In this document: in pieces, positions 22,359 to 33,319 of the stretch | How the letters are laid out: each line of letters opens with the position of its first letter | Numbering within the stretch: position 1 is the stretch's first letter | From: Distichodus sexfasciatus | Taxonomy: Eukaryota > Chordata > Actinopteri > Characiformes > Distichodontidae | Direction: 5' to 3' | DNA length: 64,000 bases | Assembly (NCBI GenBank): GCA_032718565.1 | Contig: JAVGVS010000704.1 | Span: 62,001 to 126,000 of the forward strand | Made by a program: the position numbers and the translations under genes | The notes under the pieces: model-generated | The model's input: only the letters and a program-made list of their open reading frames with translations | The model's database searches: none | Told to the model about the DNA's origin: nothing

Positions 22359-23285
22359 ATCCATCTTAAATCAGCAGCAGCAGGAGTTTTACTCAGAGTG
22401 AGATTTACTATAAATTGAGGAGCTTTCAGTAATTTAACACACATACGTTTATTTTCACGCCATATGTTAAGCCCCAAGCTGGACACTCACATTGTTTAAA
22501 CAAGTCTTGTCTTCAACTCTGACTTCTTTACTTCAGGGACAAAACCCCACAAACGTTGACATTCCCAAGACAGTTTGAGATGACGCTCCAGTTTAAACGT
22601 TCCATGTGTTTCCAAGGAAACCTGGCACCATAACCAAACGAATATCAAATATGAAACAAGTCGCTTACATAAACCTGGTACCAGCACATGAAATGTTTTT
22701 TTATTTTTTTGGCCGGGTGCGATGCGAACAGCTTGAGAAATCCCGGCACTAATGCGACGGGCAGCGCAGATGCCAGTTAAATGAAAAACATGCAAATTCA
22801 AAACAGTTATGAAGTTTACTGAAGGCGTTCCAGGATCGTTATTCTGAAGCTTCTGGTGGGAGCGATGATGCTTCGGGGCAATTGAAAGAAAGGAATTAAG
22901 TAGAATAATAATAAAAAATATATCAAAAGGAATTTCTCTTTAACAACCTGCTCAGCCATTTGCTAGATGCTTATTTCCATTCCATTATCTTAATTATACG
23001 ATTGTTGAACGTAAATAAAAAGGTATCGGGCCATTAGTGACATGATGGGGCTAATAAGGTTGAGTTATTTTAGAGAAGACATGCACTTCTTCCGCAGTTG
23101 CTCAAAAAAACGGAAATCTGATAATTAGCTCTACACCTTTGGGACGATTCATGCACTTTCTACAAAATTAAGGTCCTAGATTATGCGTTGTGAAGGTGCA
23201 AAACTGCCGTGCATATCATATTCAATAATGCATTGAACTTTTTATATCAGGCTTATGAATAAAATAACAATCCAAGTTATTAATG
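22359..23285. other. no gene seen
   Basis: Unique, AT-rich intronic sequence. The 101-codon minus-strand frame at 22496-22801 has no recognisable domain. Confidence 0.35.
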
Positions 23286-23507
23286 AAAGTGAGTGATTAT
23301 TTGTCATTGTGAACACAGCACAGCACACAGTGCGCTACAAGAACAAATGTCACATCTGCATTTGACTCATCCGTGAAGGAGCAATGGGAAACTGGCATGC
23401 AATGGGCAGCATCCGGGAAGCAGTGGTACCTTTACCAGGCCGGGATCTGAACCGACGACCGTCCAGTCACAGCACGAATGCCATAATTGTTATGCTACCA
23501 AGTGACT
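23286..23507 (-). mobile_element. SINE family A, copy 8 (minus)
   Basis: Runs from 'gtgagtgattatttgtcatt' to 'tatgctaccaagtg'. The body is partly deleted around the 'ggtacctttaccagg' segment. Confidence 0.8.
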
Positions 23508-24390
23508 AATATACATTAAAGCTGTTATATTTTTTATTTAAAGCTGTTTTAGATGATTTAAGTGTATTTAATCTATAATGAAATGCAGCGTATTAATGTC
23601 TTATTTTTTACTTAAGTCTTATTTTTTTACAATCATTTTCACGTGTCAGCAGCATGATCACTTTTTCAAAACGCTCAACACATTCACCAAATCCTTACAC
23701 CATGTCCGCTAAACCGAGAATACTTTTGCATTGCTTTCACAAAAATGCATTCATTGACGCTTTCTTCCGAAATTCATAAATCCCTCAGTCAGCGTTCACC
23801 AGGAGCAAAACTGTACATTCGCAACATTTTTGCATGAATTTGTTCAAAACAGTTCACATTCAGTTCAAAAGCTAACAATGAAACTCCTGTTAATTCCTGT
23901 CATTCTGAGTTTATTTGCAGCCGTGTTGCCATCTGTACAAAAGTGGTGATGTTTACATATAATTATATTTGCACAATTTGCAAAAAAGTTTTTCCCCAGT
24001 GTATGGCAAGAGAAAAAATGTAAGATACATGATGCCTGTCACTTGTTATTTTTCCACTAAATCTTAGTTTTCATTTTATTTATTTTATTTAAATATAAGT
24101 AGCAGTTTTGTTTAATAATATGCAAAATAATGACTACAAATAGACCAATGAACAATTGAAAACTCTCATATATATATAACAACTTTTTACTGTTTTTACT
24201 GAAAATCTGTTTTGCGGGATTAAACTGTGCTTAAAGTCATATAGTGTAAACCCTCTAAACCCATCTCAAAGTCACTTTAGGTTAAACCATCTTTTAAGTA
24301 CCTTTAATGCAAGATATAATCCACTTTTGGTGCTCTGAAGTTGAAGCACAATGACCCATTGAATTCATTGACCCACACTGGCCCTAAGCT
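23508..24390. other. no gene seen; AT-rich intron
   Basis: Contains 'caaaacagttcacattcag' and 'gcattgctttcacaaaaatg' phrases that faintly recall the subterminal parts of the IS630-type element at 55876, but no terminal repeat could be placed. Confidence 0.3.
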
Positions 24391-24394
24391 GCTC

Positions 24395-24815
24395 AAATCA
24401 AATTCAAATTACTGGCACTTGCTTACAGCGTGAGGTCTGGGTCCACTCCCAGCTGCCTCAACCGTCTCATACAGACTTAAATTCCGTCTTGCTCTCTCCA
24501 CTCCTCCAACCAAAACCGTCTCTACGCACAAGGAACACCAAGTCCAGACTGTTCTCCTCTGTGGTTCCCCGATGGTGGAACGAGCAACCAGAACACGTGC
24601 ATCATTCTACGTCTTCAAGAGCCTCTTCTTTTCAGAGACCTCATCTCTTAGATCACTGCCCATCCTTCATGACTGACTAACTGACGATACCTTCACCCTC
24701 CTAAACTTAGCACCCACTGTTAGTTCTTACCCCGTCCCAAGCTTGAGTGTTTTTCCCAATTGTAAGTTGCTTTGGATTGAATTTGATTTGCGTCTGCCAA
24801 GTGTAATGTAACGTG
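24395..24815 (+). mobile_element. 3' end of a non-LTR retrotransposon with SINE-like tail
   Basis: The frame near 24489-24680 reads '...TKSRLFSSVVPRWWNEQPEHV', the C-terminal signature of a fish LINE ORF2 ('PRLWNELP' type). Its untranslated end 'taagttgctttggatt...gcgtctgccaagtgtaatgtaa' resembles the tail of SINE family B, as expected if that SINE borrows this LINE's 3' end for retrotransposition. The copy is 5'-truncated and frame-damaged. Confidence 0.7.
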
Positions 24816-24848
24816 ATGACTGATCTGTGTGTGCGTGTGTGTGTTTAG

Positions 24849-25049
24849 AGGATAAGGTGTGGACGACAGTGGTAAACAACCTGCCAGCGCAGACGTCGGT
24901 GACGGGTTCGAGCCGTGAGAGGCGAACAGTGCTGCAGCTGAACTACAGCGCCACCATGGAGCAGATCAGCGCCATTACAGGAGTGGCCGAGCACTGCGAA
25001 CAGCACGTAGTGTACAGCTGCCGCATGTCACGCCTCCTCAACACGCCAG
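24849..25049 (+). CDS. cntnap2: contactin-associated protein 2-like exon: fibrinogen-like domain
   Basis: Encodes 66 full codons of the fibrinogen-like region of a CNTNAP protein, from 'DKVWTTVVNN' to 'CRMSRLLNTP'. The segment 'MEQISAITG.AEHCEQ' with the following 'SRLLNTP' is characteristic of the family and, as I recall it, closest to CNTNAP2. The length is 201 bp, the same as I count for the mammalian exon, with no indel. The acceptor is 'tgtgtgtttag' and the donor is G|gtacac. It enters with two bases of a split Glu codon and ends with one base of the next codon, so both ends are phase 1. The two conserved Cys of this segment are present. Synonymous-looking changes dominate, so it appears to be under constraint, in contrast to the exon at 20507. 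Confidence 0.92.
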
Positions 25050-25540
25050 GTACACGCTTAACTGTCTTACTAGTATCTGCATGACTAGAATGTGCATTAG
25101 CCCGAACTTAGCCTAGAAAGTAAGCGCTCATGGATTTGCTAATGGTAGCACTAGCATTAGTGCCGACCAAGTTTGTGTTTAAATGTTTCTTAGAAGCAGT
25201 ACTGTCTTCTCCTTGAGTCTAGTTTCGACTTTTTATGAGGCCTCGCTGAAGGGCTTTTCTCTGCCTGTTAAAATGCTGCCTAACAAGGCAGGAACCTTGC
25301 AATGACATGAGTAATGAGACGGCTGCTGTCAGAACGGAACACACCCCCTGAGTTCATATAGCTAACTGAAGAGAAGGAGAGTGCAATTTAACAATTAAAA
25401 TCGTGGTTAGCATTTTATTGATGCTGATGGTGCTTCTGATGCAGATGCTCTCTCAACACTTCTGTCAGAACCGTTTTGCAAAAGTTCAGTTACCTTACAA
25501 AAACAAAAAAGTACACATTGTGTATTTAAAAAAAAAAAAT
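25050..25540. other. intron start; no gene seen
   Basis: Sequence directly after the donor site. Nothing beyond unique intronic DNA is recognised. Confidence 0.4.
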
Positions 25541-25822
25541 TGATTATTTGTCATTGTGAACACACCACTGCACAGCACAAATGTGACCTCTGCATTTGAC
25601 CCATCTGTGAAGGAGCAGGTTGGCAGGTTCGAATCCAGAACTGGTAAAGGTACCGCTGAGGTACTCATGAGCAAGGTACCGTCCCCAAGCACTGCTCCCT
25701 TAGCGCTGCCCTTGCTAGCTGCCCACTGCTCCTTCACGGATGGGTAAAATGCAGAGGTCACATTTGGTTGTGGTGCACTGTGTGCTGTGCTGTGTTCACA
25801 ATGACAAATAATCACTCACGTT
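25541..25822. mobile_element. SINE family A pair in inverted arrangement (copy 9)
   Basis: A minus-strand tail piece (25541-25617) runs straight into a plus-strand copy that begins in the B box ('caggttcgaatcc', 25625) and ends at about 25822. The two tails are inverted repeats of about 75 bp, separated by about 130 bp, so the locus can form a hairpin. Confidence 0.8.
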
Positions 25823-26238
25823 CACTTTTAATAGTGTCTCACCTGCATTTGGAATCAGTCGAAGGATGGCCAGAGCCTGGACGGGTGACTGAGTAGCGTT
25901 ACTCTTTCCTCAAGACAGCTAACATCAGTTCATCAAGCATAACCTTAATGTCACAACTGTGATTGAAAATGTTATTTTAATCCTACCTTGTGTGACGTGC
26001 TTGTGTCCGAATCCTACTGAGATGAACTTGCACAGAGCAAGACTGTGTGTGCTCATACCGTACGTGTTCTAGTGTATGTTTGTGCTGCGAGTGGGAGTGT
26101 GTGTGTGTGTGATTGGTATGAATGGCTGTGAGCTGTGTGGGATGTTTGAATTGTGTGCTGTTGAGTGTAGGTGGGTGGATTATGAGCTGTTTGTGCTTGC
26201 TGTGTTCATGCTGCACATTCATACTATAGGATTAACGT

Positions 26239-26274
<36 letters not shown>

Positions 26275-26584
26275 TTATAGAACTGCCGTCAGTGTTATTT
26301 TAACTAGGGAACTGAGATAAGTTGAAGTCGGGCTAGGTAATAAATCTTGCCCTCGACAGTGATTTTGATTAAAATTATTATTAACATTTTGTTAATAATT
26401 AAAAAATAATTTGTCAAAATATTTCCCTCTGTTGTGTTCATATACTGTCACTTTAAAAACTCACTATAACCCCATGTGTGTGTTTTTAATTTCATTTTCC
26501 ATTTATTTTAAAATCACAATGAATGCAGAAAAGAACAAACCCAAAAGCAAATTGTTTATGTAAAATGTAAAATGCACAAAAAAT
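25823..26584. other. no gene seen; GT-rich patches
   Basis: 26095-26115 and 26240-26272 are GT microsatellites, with GTG-rich sequence between. The rest is unique and AT-rich. Confidence 0.45.
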
Positions 26585-27255
26585 GTCTCGTAGTTATGGG
26601 TGGGAGTTTGGCAGATGTGGGTGGAGTTTGGAGATTGTGGGTGTGGTAGTTATAGTGGAGTTTGGCAGCTGTGGGTTGAGTGGAAATTTGTTGGTGTGGT
26701 TTGGAGATTGTGAGTGTGGTTTGGTAGTTATGGGTGGGGGTTTGGCAGCTGTGGGTGGAGTTTGGAGATTGTACGTGTGGTTTGGTAGTTATGGGTGGGA
26801 GTTTGGCAGCTGTGAGTGGAGTTTGGAGATTGTGGGTGTGGTTTGGTAGTTATATGTGGGAGTTTGGCAGATGTGGGTGGAGTTTGGAGATTGTGAGTGT
26901 GGTTAGGTAGTTATGGGTGGGAGTTTGGCAGCTGTGAGTGGAGTTTGGAGATTGTGAGTGTGGTTTGGTAGTTATGGGTGGGGGTTTGGCAGCTGTGGGT
27001 GGAGTTTGGAGATTGTACGTGTGGTTTGGTAGTTATGGGTGGGAGTTTGGCAGCTGTGAGTGGAGTTTGGAGATTGTGAGTGTGGTTTGGTAGTTATGGG
27101 TGGGAGTTTGGCAGCTGTGGGTGGAGTTTGGAGATTGTGGGTGTGGTTTGGTAGTTATGTGTGGGAGTTTGGCAGATGTGGGTGGAGTTTGGAGATTGTG
27201 GGTGTGGTTTGGTAGTTTGGTGCAGACTTTGGCAGCTGTTTTGAGAGGAGTTTGA
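26585..27255. repeat. 61-bp minisatellite, about 11 copies
   Basis: The 61-bp unit contains 'ttggtagttatgggtggg', 'agtttggcagctgtgggtgg' and 'agtttggagattgtgggtgt'. Unit starts at 26721 and 26782 fix the period. The + strand is G/T-rich. Variation is mostly single substitutions, so the array is fairly young. Confidence 0.9.
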
Positions 27256-27289
27256 TAACTATGGATCTTTCCTGTCTCCCGATTCCTTA

Positions 27290-27690
27290 TCAGGTTCTCC
27301 ATCCTTTCCTTTCTCTCTTCCCTCCTCTGTCTCATCTGTCTCTCTCCTCTCATCTTTCTTTGTCTCTCTTTTTAACTCTCTCTCTCCCCTTGTAGATAAG
27401 CTTTTTCTTTCTTTCTCCCTCTTACCCTCCCTCCCTCTGTCTTTCTTTCTTTCATACTTTTTATTTCTTTCTGTATTGTCTTTCTCTGTCCTCTCATCTG
27501 TTGTATTTTGATCTTGCTTTCTGTTATTCATCCATTCTTTCTTTCATTCATTCATTCATTCATTCATTCATCCTTTCTTTCTTTCTTTCCTTCTGTTTCT
27601 CTCTCTCTTATCTTTCCCCATCCCCTCATTTATTGTATTTTGATCTTTTGTTCTTTTGTTCTTTCTTTCTTTCTCCTCTCCATTGGGAAC
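27290..27690 (+). repeat. polypyrimidine tract 1
   Basis: CTTT/TCTC/CATT-rich low-complexity DNA, almost purely pyrimidine on the + strand apart from 'cattcattcatt' interruptions. Confidence 0.85.
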
Positions 27691-28459
27691 AGATTATATT
27701 TTTAGATTAGATTCTCTTCTTGTGCGGAAAATTCATTGGAACTGTGGCACGGATGAAGTTTGAGTGGCGTGGTACCAGGGTGTACATGTGAATGTGTGCA
27801 TTAGATATTAAATGCATTAGAAGCTGAATAATGCATGTGTTCCTGTAGGTTTCTCTTGATTATCAGCATTGTTTATTTGGATTTTACTCGCTAATTAGAC
27901 ATCTGATTTTGAGTGATTTAAAGCAAACACCACGGAGGTAAAAACGTGGTTACATTTAAAAAGCAAACCACCCCTTAAACTGGAGGATGATCAGTCTGGC
28001 GTTTCCCCTTCAGGCAGCGTTCCCAGTAAAATGAAGAAAGAGTTTAATTAGACCTGGGCAGCGTGGCTTGAACACAAGGAGAGAAAGTACTTTCCAAAAA
28101 TATCCTCTGGTAAATGGAGTGTCAGGTTTCATCACGTTCCCGCGTGGGCCGACAATCTGCTGGCAAATGATGCGTTGAAGCAAAACTACATGGAAGGGGC
28201 ATTAAGTTCCGTACTTGGGAAGTTAAAGTATAATTCTGCAAATTTTATGATTTCTGTGCCTCTCCCCGGGGTGAGGAGCCAGGTCGGGTCTAATCTCACT
28301 CTCGCCCCCCTCTGGTCCGGAGTAAAACACACAGGGTGGTGTAATAACGAGGAACACAGTGGGATGCTGGGAGGAGGAGGAGGAGGAGAGAGAGGTGAGA
28401 TTTGATTGACAGGTGGGTTTATCTACGTGTTGACAAGTGAAGCTCATGTTTATCATGTT
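27691..28459. other. no gene seen; possible conserved noncoding stretch
   Basis: 27990-28200 is non-repetitive, with 'gtttaattagacctgggcag' and CpG-bearing words. It lies between two polypyrimidine blocks. No exon signature is seen. Confidence 0.3.
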
Positions 28460-28561
28460 ATATCTATATATCTCTCTCTCTTTCATTCCTCCTTTCTCAT
28501 ACCCCATCTCTCCCCATATCCCATCTCTCTCTCTCTCCATTCTCTCATCTTTCTGTTTTTT

Positions 28562-28612
<51 letters not shown>

Positions 28613-28865
28613 AAAGCCTCCTGCATTTTCTTTCATCCTATCTTCCTTTCTTTCCTCAGTCTCCTTCGCCCCCTCCCTTTCTTTCTTTCTTTCTTTCTTT
28701 TTTCTTTTTTTAGCCCCTCTCACCTCCTCCCTTCCTTTTTTTTTCTTTTTTTAGGCCCTCTCACCCCCTCCCTTCCTTTTTTTTCTTTCTAAAGCCTCTC
28801 TCCCTCCCTTTCTTTGTTTCATTTTTTAGGCTTCTACCCTCCCTCCATTTCTTCTTTTCTTTCCT

Positions 28866-28908
<43 letters not shown>

Positions 28909-29038
28909 GCAGGCTCCCTCCCTCACTCCCTACATCCCTTTCTTACTTAAGCTTTCCTCTCTCTCTCCCTTTCTTTCTTTCTTTCTTCAGGCTCCCTCGC
29001 TCCCTTGCTCCCTCACTCGCTCCCTTTCTTTCTTCTAG

Positions 29039-29077
<39 letters not shown>

Positions 29078-29180
29078 CTGTCCTTCTCATTTTTTCCCTA
29101 TCTTTCACCTCCCCCTCTCCCTTTTGTTCTCTTACCTCTCACCCCCATTCACTCTCTCTCTCTCTCTCGCTCTCTCACAC
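28460..29180 (+). repeat. polypyrimidine tract 2 (TTTC)n / (CT)n
   Basis: About 700 bp, nearly all pyrimidine on the + strand, with pure (cttt)n runs at 28560-28612 and 28868-28908 and a (ct)n run at 29040-29072. Open frames here (for example 166 codons on the minus strand) are low-complexity artefacts. Confidence 0.9.
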
Positions 29181-29775
29181 ACACACTCTCTGTCTCTTTA
29201 ATTATGAGTCTGTGTGTGTGTGTGGTTTTAAACTCAAACAGCTTCTCTTATTAGTTAATTTATCATGTTGTTCTCGGGTTAACGTGTGAGAGTGTCAGGA
29301 CGGAGAGAATGAGAACAAATAGCGCAGCACCAGCGCTGAGCGTAATCAGAGCGTGACCGAGTCATCCAACTCAGGCAAAAACTGTGGCCCGGCATTAAAA
29401 TGCAGATTCTCTTTCCCTCTTTTTTTGGTTCAGCAATGATTAGCGACGCTCAGACGAAGCGTGGGCGTGACGAAGAGATAAACTCACTCATTAGTTTGTT
29501 CTTCTTTGGCCCTTCCACCAGCCAACACATTCATATCACCAACATTCACACATACCGACCTGAGAACACAACAGTGGGGCAGATTACACCTGTTTATTAG
29601 TCTCCCTGATGAAAACAGCTGATGAAAAGAGTGTGAAATCTGCATGTATGAGGACATTCATCATACAGGGGAAAAGAACGATCTGGAAAAGCTCGGAATT
29701 CCTGGAGTTTCTTCAGGGTTTCTTCGCTTTCGTTGCTTAAAATGGAAAACACAAATCCGTTCATTTGTGTCTTCA
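29181..29775. other. no gene seen
   Basis: Short CA/GT repeats at 29170-29222, then unique sequence with CpG words (29280-29520). No exon recognised. Confidence 0.35.
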
Positions 29776-29926
29776 CATGTGACACACCTCTGCGTTTGAC
29801 CCATCCATAAAGGAGCAGTGATCAGTTTTTGAGCAGTGTCTGGGGATGGTAACTTGCTCATGAGTACCTCAGTGGTACCTTTGCTGGTCTGGGACTTCGG
29901 CCATGTAGCCAACTCCCAAATTTTAT
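29776..29926 (-). mobile_element. SINE family A, copy 10 (minus, partial)
   Basis: The body from 'gacacacctctgcgtttgac' to 'ggtctgggacttcggcc' is present. The tail and the distal head are missing. Confidence 0.7.
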
Positions 29927-30361
29927 GACCAATTGGCCAATCTTTGTTTCTCAAAGAAGATCAAAATTAATGAAGAAGAGTGACCAGCATACTGACAAGT
30001 GTTCCATTGTTATAAGCAGCAAAAAGAGTGGTCACTTGTGTCTGATTACAAAAAAATAGAATTTTTTTTCCCCCCATTTTTCATTTAAAGGGCTGATTTT
30101 TGGGGGTTGGGTTTTGGTTTTAACACACATGGATTGTGAACAACATTAAAACTCGCTCATTGTAAGACACCTAACAATGCTACATATTGATAAATTAAGG
30201 GTGCCCTGATTATCAGTGGCAATATTTGGAATTTTTATCAATATCAGTATTGGTCATTTTTTGAACCAGTATGTCAATAAAATAAACTTTTGCTACTTTG
30301 TAGATGCCTCTTTCACTTTGAAGTCATCACTTTGAATTTCTTAGTCAAAAGTTTTACCCCT

Positions 30362-30740
30362 GGGGGCGGCACAGTGGCGCAGTGGTTAGTGCTGTCGCCT
30401 CACAGCGAGAAGGTCCTGGGTTCTAACCCCAGGTCGCCTGTAGGGCCTTTCCATGTGGAGTTTGCATGCTCTCCCTGTGTTTGCGTGGGTTTCCTCCGGG
30501 TGCTCTGGTTTCCTCCCACAGTCTAAAAGCATGCACTATAGCTTAACTGGCCACTCTAAATTGGCCCTGTAAGGTGTGAGTGAGAGTGTGATTGTGAGAG
30601 TGTGTGTGCCCTGCGGTGTGTCAGTGCCTGCCTAGGGTTGGTTCCCAACTTGTGGCCGTACTTGACAGGATAGGCTCCGGTCCCTCCGTGACCCACGTTG
30701 GGATTAAGCGGCTCGGATAATGAATGAATGAATGAATGAA
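30362..30740 (+). mobile_element. SINE family C, full-length copy
   Basis: Begins 'gggggcggcacagtggcgca' with an A box in 'gtggcgcagtgg' and a degraded B box 'ggttctaacccc'. The body has 'tttcctccgggtgctctggt' and 'taaattggccctgtaaggtg'. The tail 'gataggctccgg' ends in (gaat)n at 30719-30738. It is the longest copy of this family here. Confidence 0.9.
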
Positions 30741-30939
30741 AAGTTTAACGTTTGGCAATGTTAAGAACATTATGACAATTTCTCAGAATTAAACGTATGC
30801 TAAAATTCCTTTCAATTTAGTATTATCTTGGAGTATTTCTTCATTTAATTTTGTCAGAAGATTTTAATTTACATCACACATATATCAGTTCAAAATATTT
30901 ATAATAATTGGTCTCAGTATTGGCCCTGAATAAAAACAT

Positions 30940-31130
30940 CACACCTTACAGGCCAATTTAGAGTCACCAATTAATCTATATTGCATGCTTTTGGAATGTG
31001 GGAGGAAACCGGTGCACCCAGAGGAAACCCACGCGAACACAGGGAAAGCATGCAAACTCTACACAGAAAGGCCCTACGGCCGACCCGGGGATCGAACGCA
31101 GCACTAACCGCTGCATCACCGTGCAGCCCA
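30940..31130 (-). mobile_element. SINE family C, copy 3 (minus, 3' truncated)
   Basis: Runs from 'ccttacaggccaatttagag' to the head 'catcaccgtgcagccc'. The distal tail is absent. It lies only 200 bp from the plus copy, so the two form a potential inverted pair. Confidence 0.85.
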
Positions 31131-31382
31131 AAAATTCTGCTGTAAAGACTGTTTTCTACGTTTTATTTCTGTTATCATACAGCTTTGTATTGGAAGACAA
31201 ACACCATGAGCCGTCCTGTCACTTTTAGCTGAACATCACTGCAGTATGAGCTTTCATGTCAGTGAGACAATAGTAAAGTGTTTGAAAAATCACAGATATT
31301 CAACTCAGAGTGTGTTTTAAATCGATGCGCTGTGTCAAAATGGCCTTTTCAGACTCAGCGCTACACATAGAAAGTGAGTGAA

Positions 31383-31634
31383 AAAGTGAAAGTAAGTGAT
31401 TATTTTGTCATCGTGAACACAGCACAACACACAGTTCACCACAACCAAATCTGACCTCTGCATTTAACCCATCCGTGAAGGAGCAGTGGGCAGCTAACAA
31501 GCGTCCGGGGAGCAGTGCTTGGGGACGGTACCTTGCTCATGAGTACCACAGTGGTAACTTTACCAGCCCTGGATTCGAATCTGCGACCTTCAGGTCACGG
31601 GGCCAACACCCTACCGTTACGCCACCAACTGCCC
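31383..31634 (-). mobile_element. SINE family A, copy 11 (minus)
   Basis: Nearly full length, from 'gtgattattttgtcatcgtg' to 'gccaccaactgccc'. The minus-strand B box 'ggattcgaatc' is well kept. Confidence 0.85.
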
Positions 31635-31830
31635 ATTGCTGTAGAGAAACATTTAGACATTTTTTGATCTGTAATTTCTGCAGTAGGTTTTTAGTTTAAG
31701 GGCATATGAGTAGCTATAACCCTTATTTAAATAAAACTTTCCATACAAAGTAAAAAAAAAACTCCAGTAAAAGTTCTTCATTAGAACAGTACTTGAGTAA
31801 AAGTACTGAAGTATCTGAAATGGATGGCAC

Positions 31831-31993
31831 TTTTGAGGCAGTCACCAGATCACCAGTTCAAGTCCTGGACTGGTAAAGGTACCACTGAGGTACTCACGAG
31901 CCATCCCCAAGCACTGCTCCAAAAAAGCTATGCACTGCTCCTTCATGGATGCGTTAAATGCAGAGTCACATTTGGTCGTGGTGCACTGTGCAC
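31831..31993 (+). mobile_element. SINE family A, copy 12 (partial)
   Basis: Keeps the B box 'agttcaagtcctgg' and body 'taaaggtaccactgaggtac'. The tail is lost after 'gtggtgcactgtgcac'. Confidence 0.75.
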
Positions 31994-32165
31994 CTAACTA
32001 TATGAGGGGTTCACTAATATCTGCAAACATCGTAACAGCAGTGACATGGAGATGCTAAAATTGATGTACAATAATTTTAATAATATACAGTATAATAATA
32101 TAAATGATGGGCAAATATCAGCAATTTTCAAAAGTTGTGCAAATATTTTAACAGCAATCTACGTT

Positions 32166-32400
32166 TCAAAGTCAAAGTAAACGTTATTGTCATCTCTGCT
32201 ATATACTGTACAGATATACAGAGAAATGAGACGGCGTGGCTCCAGTTTTATCAGTGCAACAAGAAAGAACAAGGAACAATGAACAAATAAGACATAGAAT
32301 AAACAATATATAAATAGAATATAAAATATACACTTTAAACTAGAAATGGAATATTAAATATACATTTCAAACTAGAAGTAGAAAGGTCTGTAACAGTTTC
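32166..32400. repeat. dispersed repeat R3, copy 1
   Basis: 'aaagtcaaagtaaacgttat' followed by 'tcatctctgctata...atatacagagaaatgag' matches 48345-48480 in the same orientation. It looks like a retroelement 3' end with trailing 'aatataaa' repeats. A piece recurs near 52185-52230. Confidence 0.65.
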
Positions 32401-32574
32401 AATATGAAAAACTTTATACAGACAGTCGATTAAATAACGCATTATCTCTTAAAAATCTGACCAACATTCAAGTTGGATCAAGTTTGTGCAGATATTGTAA
32501 CAGCAGTGAAGAACTAGAGTCTGTGAAATACTTTCAATAATGTGTGCAGATGCAGTTAGTTAGAATGCGACCAA

Positions 32575-32718
32575 CTGGATGTATTCACCTTCTGTTTGTT
32601 GGAATTTTCCAAAAAACAGCTTTTAAATATTGATGCAGCAGGCGGGCCGTGAAAAGCGGATAGGGCATGAGGAACATGATTTATAACGCGCTGATCAGTA
32701 TGGATATGTTATTCCTGT
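32575..32718 (+). repeat. long inverted repeat, left arm
   Basis: About 144 bp whose reverse complement matches 33165-33319 with roughly 85-90 percent identity by eye (shared 'ggaattttcc', 'gcttttaaatattgatg', 'gcgggccgtgaa', 'gatcagtatggatatgtt'). Confidence 0.9.
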
Positions 32719-32893
32719 CATGGAATTAAAGTCATGGAAAACAATCTGGTGATATTCAAAGTTTTATGGCAGATGTGTGAGAGCTCGACTCACATTTTTA
32801 GACTTATAAAGTAGCATTTAAACGCATTTTTGCAAAAAAATCACTATACTTATTGTCTCATTTTCCTAGCAAACGGGAAGTGGCTTAAGACGT

Positions 32894-33120
32894 TGGTGCA
32901 GTTGATGGCGTAAGGGCGTTAGGACGTTCGCTCCGTGATCGGAATATCGTCAGATTGAATCCAAGGACTGGTAAGGGTACCACTGAGGTACTCTTGAGGA
33001 AGGTGCCGTCCCCGGGCGCTGGCCGTGTTAGCTGCCCACTGCTCCTTGGTGGATGGGTCACATTTGGTTGATGGTGCACTGTATGCCGTGGTGTGTTCAC
33101 AATGACAAAGAATCACTGAC
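32894..33120 (+). mobile_element. SINE family A, copy 13, inside the inverted-repeat loop
   Basis: The A-box region 'tgatggcgtaagggcgttag', degraded B box 'agattgaatcc' and tail 'cacaatgacaaagaatcact' are all recognisable. It makes up half of the spacer between the two arms. Confidence 0.85.
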
Positions 33121-33164
33121 TTTTGCACAGTAAGTGTGTATTCCTCCTGTAATATGTGCATGTT

Positions 33165-33319
33165 ACAGGAATAACATATCCATACTGATCAGCACGCCAT
33201 AAATCACGTTCCTCATCCCCTAACCGCTCTTCACGGCCCGGCTGCTCCATCAATATTTAAAAGCCATTTTTTGACTTCTTTTTGGAAAATTCCAATAAAC
33301 AGCAGGTAAACACATCCAG
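33165..33319 (-). repeat. long inverted repeat, right arm
   Basis: Inverted partner of 32575-32718. Sequence beyond this arm (33320-33760) is unique and CpG-bearing, so this arm may be the original copy and the left arm the inverted duplicate. Confidence 0.9.

Noticed and set aside
28223..28723. 166-codon Lys/Glu-rich minus-strand frame
   Set aside because: It is the reverse of a TTTC/CT tract; the charged repeats are a composition artefact.
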